This document shows positions 1-12,376 of a stretch of DNA of 64,000 nucleotides, piece after piece. The translations under genes and the position numbers were made by a program. Source of the stretch: Gnetum montanum (Eukaryota > Streptophyta > Gnetopsida > Gnetales > Gnetaceae); assembly GCA_015680685.1 (NCBI GenBank), contig MNCI01022376.1:16991-80990 (forward strand), in the 5' to 3' direction. Positions within the stretch are counted from its first letter, which is position 1. Every line of letters starts with the position of its first letter. Under the pieces are notes generated by a model that was not told the origin of the DNA, did not search any database, and saw only the letters and a list, made by a program, of their open reading frames with translations.

Positions 1-232
1 AACTGAGGGCCCCATATGGTTAGCATAGGTGGCCATCTCCCCCATGACTAAGTTGTAAGGGAGAGATCCGAAATAATGAGCGTTTGTTTGAATTTCCTAG
101 AAGTGCCCAACTTCTCCCAACTGATGTTCTTAGGTTGAGGGGTGGAAGTTGGCGATGCTCATGTTTCAATGTGTCTATGCCTTTGTTTTTGGCATGGGTT
201 TCCTTAGTTCGTTCCATGCATATTTGTCTGCT

Positions 233-3200
233 CTAACAAGTAGCTGTCAACCATGGGGTGTCTACTACTTCTTGTGTGGTTGCTACATATAGGCATCTTT
301 GTTGCAAGGATTCAAGGGCACACCTGTTACATGGAGACATTTCCTCCTTGTCATCACCCAATGAATCACTGTATGTGATGCATGGAACTTTCCCCTTCTC
401 GATCTTTCCACATATGTTTATCTTAGAAATTTCCAGGGAAAGATCACGAATCCTAAGGCATGCATCTACTGTGCTTAGCCATGCGCTTCCCATTATAATT
501 GGGAAGTCCCCTTCATTGTTGTTCACTTCGATCACCAGAAAGTCAGCTGGGTAAGACCAACCACACACAGTGGTAATGATGTCCTCCACCAATCCCAAGG
601 GAATGATGATGGATTGGTTTGCCAGCTCCAGTTGAATGTTTCTCTTATTAAGTTGGGGCAGGTTCCAGGCATGATACATCTTTTGTGAAACTAAGTTGAC
701 TCCAGAACCTGAGTCAAGAAGAGCCCTATGTGGTTTCTTTTTGGTGATCTATAAATAGATTAAGGGACTTCCAAGGTCAGTTAGTTTCCTAGGAAGGCTG
801 CCTACCTTGATCCAGTCAGTTACGGTATGCGTTAACATAACTATATGCGTTAGGCTCTGATTTTGGACGGAAGGATGGTCCGAAGTGTTAGATGATGGAG
901 GATTGTACATGGCCCCAAATGCTTGTTGTTGCGAGATTTTATCTGAGCTTTTGATTTTGAAATAAGGTCTTCTCTTTTTACAGTTGTTAGAACCAACAGC
1001 AGGTTGAATATTTATAGCTCTCGCAGCGTGACGTTGCTGCGGTTGAGGAGGAAGTTCCCCTTGCATTGTTGGAGCAGGAGGTATTACGAGAACTACTTGT
1101 GGTGGAAGAGGTGCGGGTGGATTAGGAGGATGGTGTGGGTATGGAGTGTCTCCCGGAGGAGGATTCCTTCTGAAGTACTCCCGAACTTGGTAGTAACGGT
1201 TGGGAGTTGCATGACCCATAGAGTCACTTGGAGAAATCGGCTGCTGCACATAATATCCATAAGGGTCAGGCTACCGGTAAGGGTACTGTTGTTTCGGCAA
1301 TGGCATCCCCCATGACTGTGGGTATTTCCATTGCTGATGCTGTCCAATGGGCTATGGTGGAGTTCCACTTGGATAATATGTTAGTGGTTGGTGGAACTGC
1401 CTTGGGTTACCTTGTGGATAAGGTAACCTTCAAGGTGTTTGCCATTGATTGAGTCTTGGATTAAGCGCATACACCCCAGACTCCTATAGATGTGAGACGA
1501 TGGGGCAACATCCCTTAGGATGGTCATAATGGCAGATATCACATCCACCATCATAGTCTGTGTCAGAATCTACAGCCACATCGGAGTTAGTGATTTTCCT
1601 CTTACCCTTGTTATGTGCAGGGCTTAAATCTCTCCACTTTTTCTTACCTTTGTCACTACTTTGTTCTACCTTAGACTCTTCTACAATTTTTAAGACGGTT
1701 TCTATTTTAGAGTCTAAGGAACTCCATACATCGTCTACCTTAGCCGCTACTTCTGTTGTTAATTTTTGGATCGGCAAGGTTTTCCAGTTCACCAACTCTT
1801 CGAGTGGTGACTCATCCTCTTCATCATAAAATTTCACTCCCTTCTTTCGAAGGGAGGGATCACGGTTGTACTCTTTTGCACTCTCCCTTTTGCATAGCTC
1901 ACCTTCTTCATTTCCTACTTGCTCCAACAAACTTTGTACTTCATGGGCTCTAAGTTATGACAACCTCCCTTGGTCATAAGTCCCAAGGGATCGTCTCGTT
2001 TTGTGCCTTAGCCCATCCACGATGTGGCACAGTTGATCCCGTTGTGCATACCCATGGCCCGGGCAACGATGTAACAATGTGTAGTAGTGGGCCATGGCAG
2101 CAGCTAAGGATTTGTGATGACCTTGCTTCCAGCCTTGGATCTGCTTACGCAAATTGGACACTCTAGAGTACATTTGATACTTTTCGTTGAACAGTTCTAT
2201 CATCGTACTCCACCTCCTGATGGTTTTCAGTTCTAAGAACCGGTACCAGCTCTCTGCTTCTTTAGTGAGTGTCCTTGGGAACAACTTAAGTTTTTTCCAC
2301 TCACTATCTATATTCTGCAAGGCACAGGCATCGTGGAATTCATGTAAATGATTTTGCGAATCAGCATTGTATCCCCCTTCAAATCGTGGGATATTGTTCA
2401 TGTCTAATCACTTGATCTGACTATCCTTTAATTGCCTTGTGGAAATCCTAAATGCCTTCGTTATGTCAAGCATACTTCGAGTTGTGAGTAGGGGTTCGTC
2501 ATGATCGTCTCTTTCATGACGCCTGTGATGTCTGCGTGATTCCCTACTCTCCCTACATCCTTGCCCTTATCCTCTCTCTCGACTTTCCTGTCGAAGTCTT
2601 TCATCCTTTTTACTTTTATCCTCACCTTTATGTTCATGGTGGCTGTGCCCAAATGTGGAAGGAGAGGGTGAGTGATGTCAAGAAGGGGAAGAAGAAGGGG
2701 AACCATCGCCATGACGATGTTTCTTGCCTTCTCTTTGACTGCTATGGCCTCGATCGTGGTGACGATCAAAGTGCCCGTCCTTAGCATGAGTGGTTGTTCC
2801 CTCTATGAATAGTTGGTGTTCGCGGGCATCAGAACCAGGGATATGTATCGTTGATCGTAGGTTCTGATACCCTTCCTCCTCACCATTGTTAGGAGGGGGA
2901 ACATCATTTGCTAACGAACCTGTGATAAGGGGTTCCTCATCTCCTATTTCGCTAAGGATGTGTGGGGCTTTGCCCTTCAGAAAAGTATGTTGACTCTCTT
3001 GCCTTGAGTCTCTCATACATTGGGCATCTATGGGATAATAGTCCCTCATGTCAAAATCATCCACAACATATTTAGCGTAATGTTCTTGCATGCCAATCTA
3101 TACCAAGGCACAGAAAAGCATGCGAGAGATTGATTGATCTGGCGGTAACACAATGTTACCTTGCAAATCTCTCCACCGCAGTTGTTCGTCTTGATGGAGA

Positions 3201-3352
3201 ACAAAAGTAAAATTAGGAATATACTCATCAGGATGAGTATATGTTGTCTTATATTGTTTAGGACTTGGCTGATTTTGGTTATTTTTTTTATGTTTCCGAC
3301 TATCTCTAGTATGGTCCTTAGGTGGTGAGTTTCTCTTATGAGAAGAAGGCAT
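233..3352 (-). pseudogene. Gag-protease polyprotein (Athila-like), decayed
   Basis: The start is the ATG at 3352 (MPSSHKRNSPP...). Nearly the whole length stays in one frame, about 1040 codons with several stops. In order it shows an N-terminal region (TFVLHQDEQLRWRDLQGNIV), an Arg/His/Ser-rich linker near 2680-2850, and the Retrotrans_gag domain at about 1955-2401 (WKKLKLFPRTL, ESWYRFLE, FNEKYQMYSRVSNLRKQI, LLHRCPGHG). A degenerate zinc knuckle CDICHYDHPKGCC lies near 1500-1545, followed by a Pro-rich stretch at 749-1249. The retropepsin at about 233-730 has active site LLDSGSGVNL and the downstream motif DFPIIMGSAWLST. Gag would form the particle and protease would cleave it. Stops make it non-functional as written. 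Confidence 0.85.
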
Positions 3353-3475
3353 TTTTATCGGTGTGCTAAATGACCGTTATAAATTTTTTTTCTCTTGATT
3401 AACCTGAGGGTTCGTTAAGGCTCACAACGATGTGAGTGATATCCCTTATGTTCTATTCGACGCACAGACACTTAG

Positions 3476-3493
3476 TCCCCGGCAACAATGCCA
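3476..3493 (-). other. tRNA-Asp primer-binding site
   Basis: The plus strand reads tccccggcaacaatgcca, which is 15 of 18 bases of the 3' end of plant tRNA-Asp(GTC). It sits one base inside the LTR edge, where minus-strand DNA synthesis of the element would start. All three mismatches are C-to-T or G-to-A changes. Confidence 0.85.
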
Positions 3494-3494
3494 A

Positions 3495-4495
3495 TGATGA
3501 GTGGCGAGGTACCCCTACACTTAACCATACGAAACAAGCGTAGCACGCACGGTCCGGTCGAACTCCGTAGACTAAATGCCTAAACGCCCCATGGAACACT
3601 TGGGGTTAATCATTCATTGTCTTCCCAAACTTACTTGCTGTTGTCACGGTGTATGGTTAAGTAAGTCCGAGGTATATGATTTTTTTGGTCTTTTCAGGTT
3701 TTTCTCCTATGCTATGAGGTGAAGGGTTGAGAAACTAACTAACTCTAATTAACGTCCTAAGTCTAAATTAACTAGCATCAGCATCCGTTCCCACTTACTG
3801 TACACACCTTGAACTATGCAACTGTGGCTACCAAATGCTAATCATTACTAGGATCACCACACGTAACGCACGTGCTCGAAGTGGTCGTACTGAGGCACCT
3901 ATACACACCCGTAGGTGCTCGTAGCCAAGTCATACTGACCCCACGTTCTAGGAGAGAAGGGTGAGAGAACCTAATCACGATGAATAGCCGATTCCTTGAC
4001 TAGCCGTACACATCCGTAGATGCTCGTAATCAAGTCGTACTCATACCGCGTTGCGACGTGCAGTTGATTCCTTGACTAGCCGTACACATCCGTAGATGCT
4101 CATAATCAAGTCATACTCGTACCGCACTAACAATAGGTAATAAATAACAAATAATAAACCTATTCCATGCACTACAAGGTTTATCCACAAAGCTCATGTT
4201 TATTGCCATACAAAACTTACGTTCAGGTACAAAGCTGCTCGAATAAAGATCCATTCACTTGGGGACTCCTACTACGGGCACATGGAAAATATTCTATCTC
4301 TGGAGTGATCAAACTGCCAGAGTTTCCCTACTTCTAGCCTAGGATGGGAAATGAGGGGAGTGCCGCCTCTTATTTATAGATTTGGCGGCGGACCGCGATA
4401 TCGCGTATGCGATATCGCAAGGGAAGACGCGATATCGTGTACGCAATATCGCATGGGATGTCATATCGTGGCCCATGCAATATCGCATCTCATCA
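3495..4495 (-). repeat. 5' LTR of the left element
   Basis: Starts TGATGAG and ends CTCATCA on the plus strand, an inverted terminal pair. It shares with the other LTRs the block near 3500-3540, the two TTGGTAA/CCCAG-like motifs (seen here as ttaccaaatgc and ggatcacca), and a TATA box (minus-strand TATAAATA, 4371-4379). Upstream of the TATA in transcription order is an array of CGATATCG-like palindromes (4388-4490). At about 1000 bp it is longer than its relatives (about 820-880 bp), because it carries an internal 60-bp duplication. Confidence 0.85.
3990..4125. repeat. 60-bp duplication inside the LTR
   Basis: Two nearly identical 60-bp copies (3990-4049 and 4066-4125) start gattccttgactagccgt and end taccgc, separated by 16 bp. 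A third, more diverged partial copy lies at about 3898-3942. Other LTR copies in the window have a single unit here. Confidence 0.85.
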
Positions 4496-7400
4496 CCCAT
4501 GTCTTAGAGGAAGATGCAGATCCATTCTCTATAGCATCCATGTTGTATATGAAAGTCACAAGTTCATTGTTTCATGTTCATTCACTACCAGGGAGGTTCT
4601 CATTCAAGGGACATGAGATAGCCTCAAAATAAATTAATGGTAAAGGTGCCATGACGTTTTCTTTGCAGCATGGAGGATCAAATATATGCAACCAAGGATG
4701 TAAGAAATCTGAAAATAGGCATTTTGAATGGTTCTCCAAATTTTGCAAGAATTCTTTCCACTACCATGTAAGGTGCGTGAATTTCTGTATACATATTGAT
4801 AAAACTTAATTTGATTTTTCTCTCTATATCAAAGACTAAAAACATTGATTTTAGTAGACATTTTATATCAAGATTACATTGTCAACTAGAGCTAAGGATG
4901 TAAATCAATAAGGAAATGAAAAGGTAAATACATATATTTATAGAGCAGGCCTCTTTCCAATAGACTTGATTTTGCAAGAGCTCAAGGCACTCGTCATCTA
5001 CCTCTTATCAAACTAATAGATAATATTATTTAAGAAAATTGCATGAACCCTCATATATCATTTTTTTAAATAGCCACCTCATGCCTAAATCATAAAATGA
5101 ATTTTTACTATTCTTGGTAATATGGTACAAGAACAATGATGTCACTCCTTGTCCTTGGTAATCAATGTTGTATGTTTAAAACCCATGGTAACATTGTTTC
5201 TTAATTTAGTCAAACAATGTATGTTGCTTGTAGATATTCAATTATTTCAGCACTTTCAAACATCTTCACTCTAGTGTTTGGATGTTCTAGATATGGTACC
5301 TAAGAAGTATGAACCAGAATATCATTCTTCAATAGTAAATTGATGGAAGATAGCAAAGAACAACACATTAGATAATTTTTATAGTCTTGAAAGGTAAAAT
5401 TGATTTGTTAAGTGGCACTCAATGTAACTTTTTACCAAGTGAAATTATAAAGTAAGGCTCCTAGGATATGGGGTACAAAACCTAAAAGTGCCCTATTTTC
5501 TCATAAAGAACTTGTTCGTTTGCACTTCCATAAGCAGTACTGCAAGGATAAGGAGATGTGAGCCACATAGACTTGCTGTAGACTCAATTGTTATCTAATT
5601 TTAAAATATCCTCTTAAATAGGGAAAAAAGTTTAATATTAGCATAAAATCATTTGACATATGAATAATTCTATGAAAAGGATGAGGAACAGAGATTATAG
5701 TATGCTAGTAGAAACTAAAAGTAGAAAATTGAATATCTCTCATTTGTTCAAGGTCCATCTTTCACACCACCTCATAGAGTTGGCATAAAGGCTTTCTAAT
5801 TTATAATTTGCAGGAAACGAAAATGGTGATATTATTGAACAACTAAACATTTTTACATTTAAGACATTAGTTACAAAGATAAGTCCACAAAATTTATTTA
5901 TTTAAAAGTATGGATTTTATCTATGGTACACATGGGACAATTCTAGCTCCACTAAGGTTTCTCTCATAATTTTGCAAAAATGGGATGCCTGCATGTTTAA
6001 ACGAATTATTTGTAATCTATGAGCTATGATACAAACATAAAGTCTACAGTTGGGAAAGAAAAACACTAAAATTTGTATAAGAATTTTACAACATTATATG
6101 AGAAACAAATCTTCTTCAGATTTTCAAAGAGCATTTCATATTACCATAGAAAAAAAGGATTACATCTTTGGAGAGGGGACCTTAGGGCAATGTACCTATA
6201 GTTGATTTTCCAAACTTGATCTTTCTTATACTTAATTGCATATTCCTCCATGAAGTATTTATTTAGTGCATTTTACTCACTCTCCTATAGGTCCTTCAAT
6301 GTAAACTAATTTTGTGTATGACTGAAGGCCAGTTTGAGTGCAAAATACTAGAGGTGCATTGTGAACCTGGTAGCTATACCAATGACTAGATGTACTTGAT
6401 AATACAAATTGGTAATAGGATTTCATTTTTCATGCTTCTTGACAAATCAATCATATGTCAAAATGGTAGAGCATTGATGCCAATGATACTTAAATTTTCA
6501 TTTACTTTTACAAGCTTAGGAAGTTTAAATTAGAATTAGAAGTTGATATGATGAAAGAAGAGAGCAAGGAGAATCTCCACCACATTCAAGAACATATTAA
6601 GAGATAATGGCTAGATAAAAATTAAAGATTTTAAAGAGAGAAAATTTAATTTTCATTCTGAAAAGCTCTAGAGTTGGAAGGAAAAAAATATTGGTTTCAA
6701 AGATCTTAAATCCAATGTATCAAGAAGGGAGATGGTAACTCCAAAGTCCAATTTATCATTCAATGAAATCTAGTAGCCATTTTCATAATGCAGATACCAT
6801 GCTAATAAATGAAAAATTACTGCTAATCATTTTCAAGCTTTATTTCCATATTTTAAGCCTTGAATAGGAAGGCTTGTTGAGAAAATTCATTGATGATATT
6901 TAGTCTAGGACTAAATTTTTTAAACAGCCTTGTGACCAATTTAAAAAAGAAATTTGCACACTGAAAATCATAAAGCATTAATGATTTCTTGTGGATCTTT
7001 CTAGTAGTATTGGGATACTATGGGAAAGGATCTACAAGATATGATACGTGAAATTAAGATACATAGTTGTTGTAATCTTTCAGTTCTACATAGATTACCT
7101 TTTATCTCAGGAAGCAAGGTGCAACATTTATCTCTAATTATAGATCCATTTTTTTTTGTGTATAGTTATAGATCCATTAATGTATAGAATTTGCAAAGAT
7201 GTACTGGTAATAAGTTGGTTACTAGTGAGGGATAAAAATAGCCAAGAAGGAAAAGAGGATTTAAGGTAAAATATGGAGAATGCCTTCCTCTCCATAGGTC
7301 ATGGCCTTTGGGCAATAGGATGGCATCAACCACATCAAGTTCCTTTGCAAGGCTAAATTATTCACTATTGCACATCTAGATCTCATTTTCATTTCTCATG

Positions 7401-7930
7401 AGAGTTTTCCTTCTTCGGTAAAGATGCATGGGTGGCATTTGAGGAGTACCATGGAATCAAATTTTGAGGAATTAAAGATACTATGCAAAAATTATATTTG
7501 GTCATCTTGTCTAATGATATGACAAAGAGATAAATAAGTCAGCACACAAATTAGGTCCTCGAAATAAGGAAATTCTAGATAGATATCAAGACATGTTACC
7601 ACTTGAACTACTAAGGAGTCTACCATCAAAAAAATAAAGTTTGGAATAGCTCCAGAAATTTAGACAATGTACAAATTCACATGTCCAATGTTATGAAAAT
7701 TAAAACAATGGCTTAAAGTTTTGGTTTAAAATAAATATTTGTGATCCTCAAAATCTCCTTTTGGTGCTCCTATATTTTTTGTCACCAAGGAAGATGGATC
7801 CTTGAGGTTATGTTATTACTATAGATTACTAAATAAAGACAACTATAAAGAACAAGTATCTGGTGTCATTGATATTATATCTCTTCAACCAGTTCACTAA
7901 GGTACTATATTTTACCTAGTTGGATTAAAG
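4496..7930. other. AT-rich stretch with no recognisable gene
   Basis: Right flank of the first element. It has no ORF with coding character, no LTR edge and no conserved domain that I could read on either strand. It is either host intergenic DNA or repeat too decayed to recognise. It gives way to a gag relic at about 7940. Confidence 0.5.
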
Positions 7931-7939
7931 CCAAGGTCA

Positions 7940-8400
7940 TTATCACATCTAAATATCATGAGGTGATTAGAATAACACTACATGTGTTACCAATGATTGG
8001 CAAGAATTAAAGTTGTTTTCTAGAATAGTCATAAAAGAAGTAGAGAGATGGTACAAATCCTTAGAACTAGAATTAATTTGAAGATGAGGTACCATGCTAG
8101 AGATCTTCAATGAAAAGTACCAAGCACACTCGAGAGTGTCTAACTTGAGAAAAAAATGAAAGGATGGAATCAAGGGATACATGAATCCCTTGATGTAGCA
8201 ATGGGTAAATACTACTCATTATTGCATTGATGCCTAGGCCGTGAATTTTCTCAAAGGAAAAAACTCTGACACATCATCGAGGGGCAAAGAAACAAGACTT
8301 GAGAAAATCTTAGGGTATATGCCTAAGGTAGATTATTTGAAATGACCACTCATTGAATTAAAACACTCATTAACCAAGTGTCAAAAGAAGAAGAAAGTGC
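7940..8400 (+). pseudogene. Gag relic (Retrotrans_gag), heavily decayed
   Basis: Frame-shifted plus-strand remains of the Gag domain: WQELKLFSR, EVERWYKSLELE, MLEIFNEKYQAHSRVSNLRK, then traces of the LLHRCxGH and HIIDGL segments. It aligns by eye with the better copy at 21900-22330. No LTR edges could be placed around it, so the parent element is lost. Confidence 0.7.
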
Positions 8401-9534
8401 TTTGTGATCTGTCATCAAGGTGAACTCCTTCAGCAACAAGTAATGCCTTCAATGCTTGATTTTTTAAAGAATAGTGTATAAATCCTTCTCATATACTGTA
8501 TATTTTTTCCTTAACTCATTAGAAGTTTTTGAAAAGAAAGAAACAACTCTACCCTCTTATGAAAGTATCCCTTTAATTGCAAGTCAACTTGCATCCTCCT
8601 CCACATGAAAAAGCTTTTAGAAATCTGGTATTATGAGCACCGATTCACATGTATTTTTGTCAGCTTTTTAGAGGAGAGGAGAAGATACTAATTTTTTTTA
8701 ATTATATAATAGGGATTTATTTTAATAAAATATAAGGAATTTCCGACTTGATGGGTAGTTGTAATATTATTTTAGCCCTAATCCATATATTTGTTTAAAT
8801 TTTAAGGTTTTTTTTATCATTGAGGATATATTGTATTATTTTTAGGAACTTTTGCCCCACTTGTGACATATATATATCTAAGGCTTATCTTGGAAATTTG
8901 AATGATAGAATAATAAATATCATTTTAGCATGAATTTGAATATTACATCATCAATTCATCATTATTTACTTAATCTTAGAAGTTGATTAGTCAAAATTGA
9001 AGACATTAACTATTTTGATCATATCTAAGTTGCTTAGTAATAATTTTCAATGATTATAGATTTATTAAAAATCTAGAATAGGTGGCTATAGGAAGCTAAA
9101 GTTTTTTTTAATATCTATTATAGTTTGGGAGAAATTATCTCTATAATTTGGCATATTTTCTAATCCTAAATTTTAACTAGAATAAATAAATGTCAATTAT
9201 TAGCTTATTTCTTTCTTACCACATAATATTTTATATGATATTATATTTTATTTGAAAGGTAATATCTATGGAAAAATTTAATTAAAAGTTTAGTATAAAA
9301 AACCTAACAACGTTTAAGTTATTATCTCTCAAATTTGCACTATAAGAATTACTATGATTTTTGATAGATTGGAAAGAACATACCATAACCTTAGCTTCTA
9401 GATATCTTTTGTGTGCTTTTTTTTTAAATTGTAAAGAAATTCCTAAGATTTTAAAAAAATACAAATCTTTTAACTGATTCTTTGTAAATTCACGATAATT
9501 AAGTAATTCTTTTACTATTTGAAATTCTTTCACT

Positions 9535-9546
9535 TGGTATCACAGC
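9535..9546 (+). other. Initiator-Met tRNA primer-binding site
   Basis: TGGTATCACAGC matches the standard plant copia site TGGTATCAGAGC at 11 of 12 bases. It stands immediately left of the copia Gag relic, which supports its role as the priming site. Confidence 0.75.
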
Positions 9547-9559
9547 ACTAGGTTTACCT

Positions 9560-10560
9560 AAAAAATAGAGTATAAAATACATAGCTAGATGTTCCATCAT
9601 CTTTGATGAATCTCAAGATTTTAGATTATGGATAAGGATTATGAAATACCTTCTTGAACATAATGACTATTGAGAAATAGTTGAAAGAAGGTTCAAATTC
9701 ATCCATGATTTTGAAGGTTTCACAAAATTATAAATCAAAGAATATGAATCAAAGATGAAGAATAATAATTTGGCTCTCATGATGCTATTGGCTAGTATCT
9801 CATAATTTATTTACAGTAGAGAAAATCTTCATACTGCTATCAAGGAAGTCTGGAATAATATTAAATTAAAATGTAAGGAAATCTTGGAAAATCAACAATT
9901 GTAGAAACTAATCTACAAATAAAAATTTGATATCTTGAAAATTGGAAGAAATGAAAATGTTGAAGATTTTTTTATTAGAACAGATGAAAACTTAAAATAA
10001 ATAGATAGATATGGATGTGGATATACCAACAAATAAAAGGTTTAGAAAGTTATTTAATCTCTCTACATATATCCAAGACTTGAAAACATGATGGAAAATA
10101 TTACTCTTGAAAAGGACATCAACATGCTTTGGATTAATGAATTAGTTACTCAAGTTAGAACCTAGAAAATTATGAAAAATAAAAAAAAACTAGTAAAGAT
10201 GAACAAGACTACATAACTAACCAAAGAGGAAGAGGTAGGCAAGGAAGATTTATAGGGAGAGGAAGATTCAATTATCAAAATAGAGATCAAGAAACAAACT
10301 CAAAAGAAAATGGTTGTTAAAATACAAGAGGAAGAGGTAGATGGAATCAATTTGGAAGATAAAGACATGGTAAAGACTTAGTACCATATTGTAACTTTTG
10401 AAAAAGAAAAGGTCATGCCATTGACCAATGTTAAACCAAAATTAATTTTGAAAGAATACAAGGGAAAAATTCACAAACAAAACAAGATACCACCTTATCA
10501 TCTCACAAGAATACTTAAGAAGAAGAGCTAGGAAATTATGTTGTCTTCAATTCAATTAAA
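9560..10560 (+). pseudogene. Copia-type Gag relic
   Basis: The plus-strand reading, with stops and shifts, shows the copia Gag pattern. It opens with FRLWIRIMKYLLEHNDY-EIVE, the usual W..M..YL...DLW..VE region. NLALMMLLASIS and TAIKEVWNNIK follow, then a charged region, and then a zinc knuckle at about 10384-10430 in which the second Cys has become a stop (CNF-stop-KRKGHAIDQC). Copia Gag packages element RNA. This copy cannot be translated. Confidence 0.7.
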
Positions 10561-10580
10561 GAAATAAAGCAAGATACTTG

Positions 10581-11501
10581 GGGGATGAATAAGTTCCACA
10601 AATCGAACCTTTATGAAATAAAGAACACAAACAAATTTATGTGGTTCCCCAACTTGGGTACTCCATACTCGAAGGATAGATCACAAGCACACCTCTAGGC
10701 TTTGTTACTCTAAAAAATATGAGTGTAGGATCCATACCTTGTATAATCTTCAAGTCATGCTCTAGAGTGTTATACCGTCGCAACAATCACTCAACCCCAT
10801 AAATTTCTATCAGGCTTGAAAATGTGATTTCAAGGTTTCCACAACCTTTACAATCTTGAGCTTTGCACCAAATTGTTGTACCATAGCACAAAAAACTCAA
10901 TCCCATAAGATCCCATCAAGCTCAAGCATATCAACCCCACAGGGCAACAAGAATAAGAATTACAAGGGAGAATTAAAATTTCTTTACTTCATCACAAATG
11001 TCTTTGTTTGATAAATACATCTTGATGTTTCTGAAGACATCTTTATCTTAGTTTACTCCACTTCTATCAAGACATCTGCTATTTCCCAGAGACATCTTTC
11101 TTCCATTTTCATTATCTTTTGAATGCATCATTCCTTGTCCATAATCTTGATCTTTTGTATGCTTTGATGATGATAAATTTTCTTGTACATCATCTAGTCC
11201 TTATCTATGTTCTTTGAATAATCATTTGAAGATCATGTGGATGACCTCCTCCTTTGAGCTCTAAGATAGTTCATTCCCTGTCCTCTTCATCTCATCCTCA
11301 TTTCTTATGTACGTAGTCCTACAAACATAATAACCACACAATCATGTAAATAACATTTGACTCAATTTTACTTAACATTTTGATGCACATTAAAACATAC
11401 TAAAAGGTCCACACTCTACCCATCCAAAAATCAATAAATGATATTGCAACAATGGTAGAGAAAATTTGGGATTCCATGGATGAGCAATTTGCTATAGCAC
11501 T
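10581..11501. other. Unassigned repeat-like DNA
   Basis: No coding signal was seen. The left part (10605-10720) contains acacaaacaaatttatgtgg followed by ttccccaacttgg, which resembles a segment common in plant copia LTRs in inverse orientation. It may be an inserted LTR or fragment. No clear ends were found. Confidence 0.35.
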
Positions 11502-12235
11502 TGATGAGTCACAATAAATAGGAGAGAGGAAATTCTAACTGGAAGTCAGTTAGTTTGATTTTAGTTTTTATTTTCCTTCTCAACCCTTTTCCTCCCAGTG
11601 TATGCCCATAGTGTGGTGATTGTAATTGTACAACATCCTTTATTCGAGTGTGACGTACTTGGACACACACATGACCAGCAATAAATATCAAAATTACTTC
11701 ATCATTGCATCATTCACTTATTTTAATTAATTAATTAATTAATTGTTATTTTCTTATTTCTTAGTTAATCTCTTCTCATCCTTAAACTCCAGTTAAATGT
11801 GGAATGAGTACGACTTGATCACGAGCATTTAAGTGTGACTACTTGGTAACCCAATAGTGTACCTAGGATCTGTGCTTGGTAATCCCAGCGGTAGTTGTAC
11901 ACGAAGTCCAAGATGTGTACGAATGATTGAGGAATAGATGCTCATCACACTTAGGCTATTTTAGATTCTCTCTCACCCTTTCTCTATTAGCTTAGTTAAT
12001 ATTATCTTCCATTGCCTTCAGAAGTAGCATTAGGTTAGAAACACATCATACACCTCACTCTGGACTAAACCATACATGAAAAAGCTAATACTAGTCCAAG
12101 TGGGAAGACAACAAACTACGACCTAAGGCTAACTATCTAGATGCCAAAACTAGTCCTTCTACGGAGTTCAACTGGATCATGCGTGTAATGCTTGTATTCG
12201 TATGGTTGAGTGTAGGGGTACCTCGCCACTCATCA
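11502..12235 (+). repeat. 5' LTR, U3 part shortened or diverged
   Basis: The end CTCGCCACTCATCA (to 12235) matches the minus-strand LTRs. The tract at 11590-12235 matches 49876-50560 in reverse complement, including the paired TTGGTAACCC and TTGGTAATCCCAG motifs. The left edge TGATGAG at 11502 is my choice. The CGATATCG array present in sister LTRs is absent, so the U3 has been deleted or replaced. Confidence 0.75.
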
Positions 12236-12236
12236 T

Positions 12237-12254
12237 TAGCACCATTTTCGGGGA
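12237..12254 (+). other. tRNA-Asp primer-binding site, decayed
   Basis: TAGCACCATTTTCGGGGA matches TGGCGCCGTTGCCGGGGA at 13 of 18 bases, one base after the LTR end. Four of the five changes are C-to-T or G-to-A. Confidence 0.75.
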
Positions 12255-12376
12255 TAGTGTTAGTTATCTAAATTAGTTATATCATACAAGGTTGTTGTAT
12301 AGGAATTAACGATATATCTTTTAGGAAGAAATAATTACAAAAATTCACATACAAATTCACACATAATTTCACAATC

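Larger units (their letters stand above)
1..4495 (-). mobile_element. Athila-like Ty3/gypsy element, gag-protease type, left end outside window
   Basis: The order on the minus strand is 5' LTR, tRNA-Asp primer site, gag, then protease in the same frame. After it comes a non-coding tail (1-232) that matches 48046-48290 of the nested element further right. The 3' LTR would lie left of the window. The 5 bp right of the LTR are cccat, but the partner target duplication cannot be seen. No reverse transcriptase or integrase follows the protease in the visible part. The close relative at 45275-61065 also passes straight from protease to tail, so this element was probably non-autonomous. Athila/Tat assignment rests on the Gag fold and the tRNA-Asp primer site. 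Confidence 0.85.
8750..10580 (+). mobile_element. Ty1/copia-like element, 5' part only
   Basis: A putative 5' LTR with a poorly defined left edge (perhaps near 8750) contains a TATA-like tatatatatcta at about 8868 and ends ttca at about 9532. An initiator-Met tRNA primer site follows, then a copia-type Gag relic. Homology stops at about 10580 near the expected protease region. The left LTR border is a guess. The primer site and Gag are the solid evidence. Confidence 0.6.
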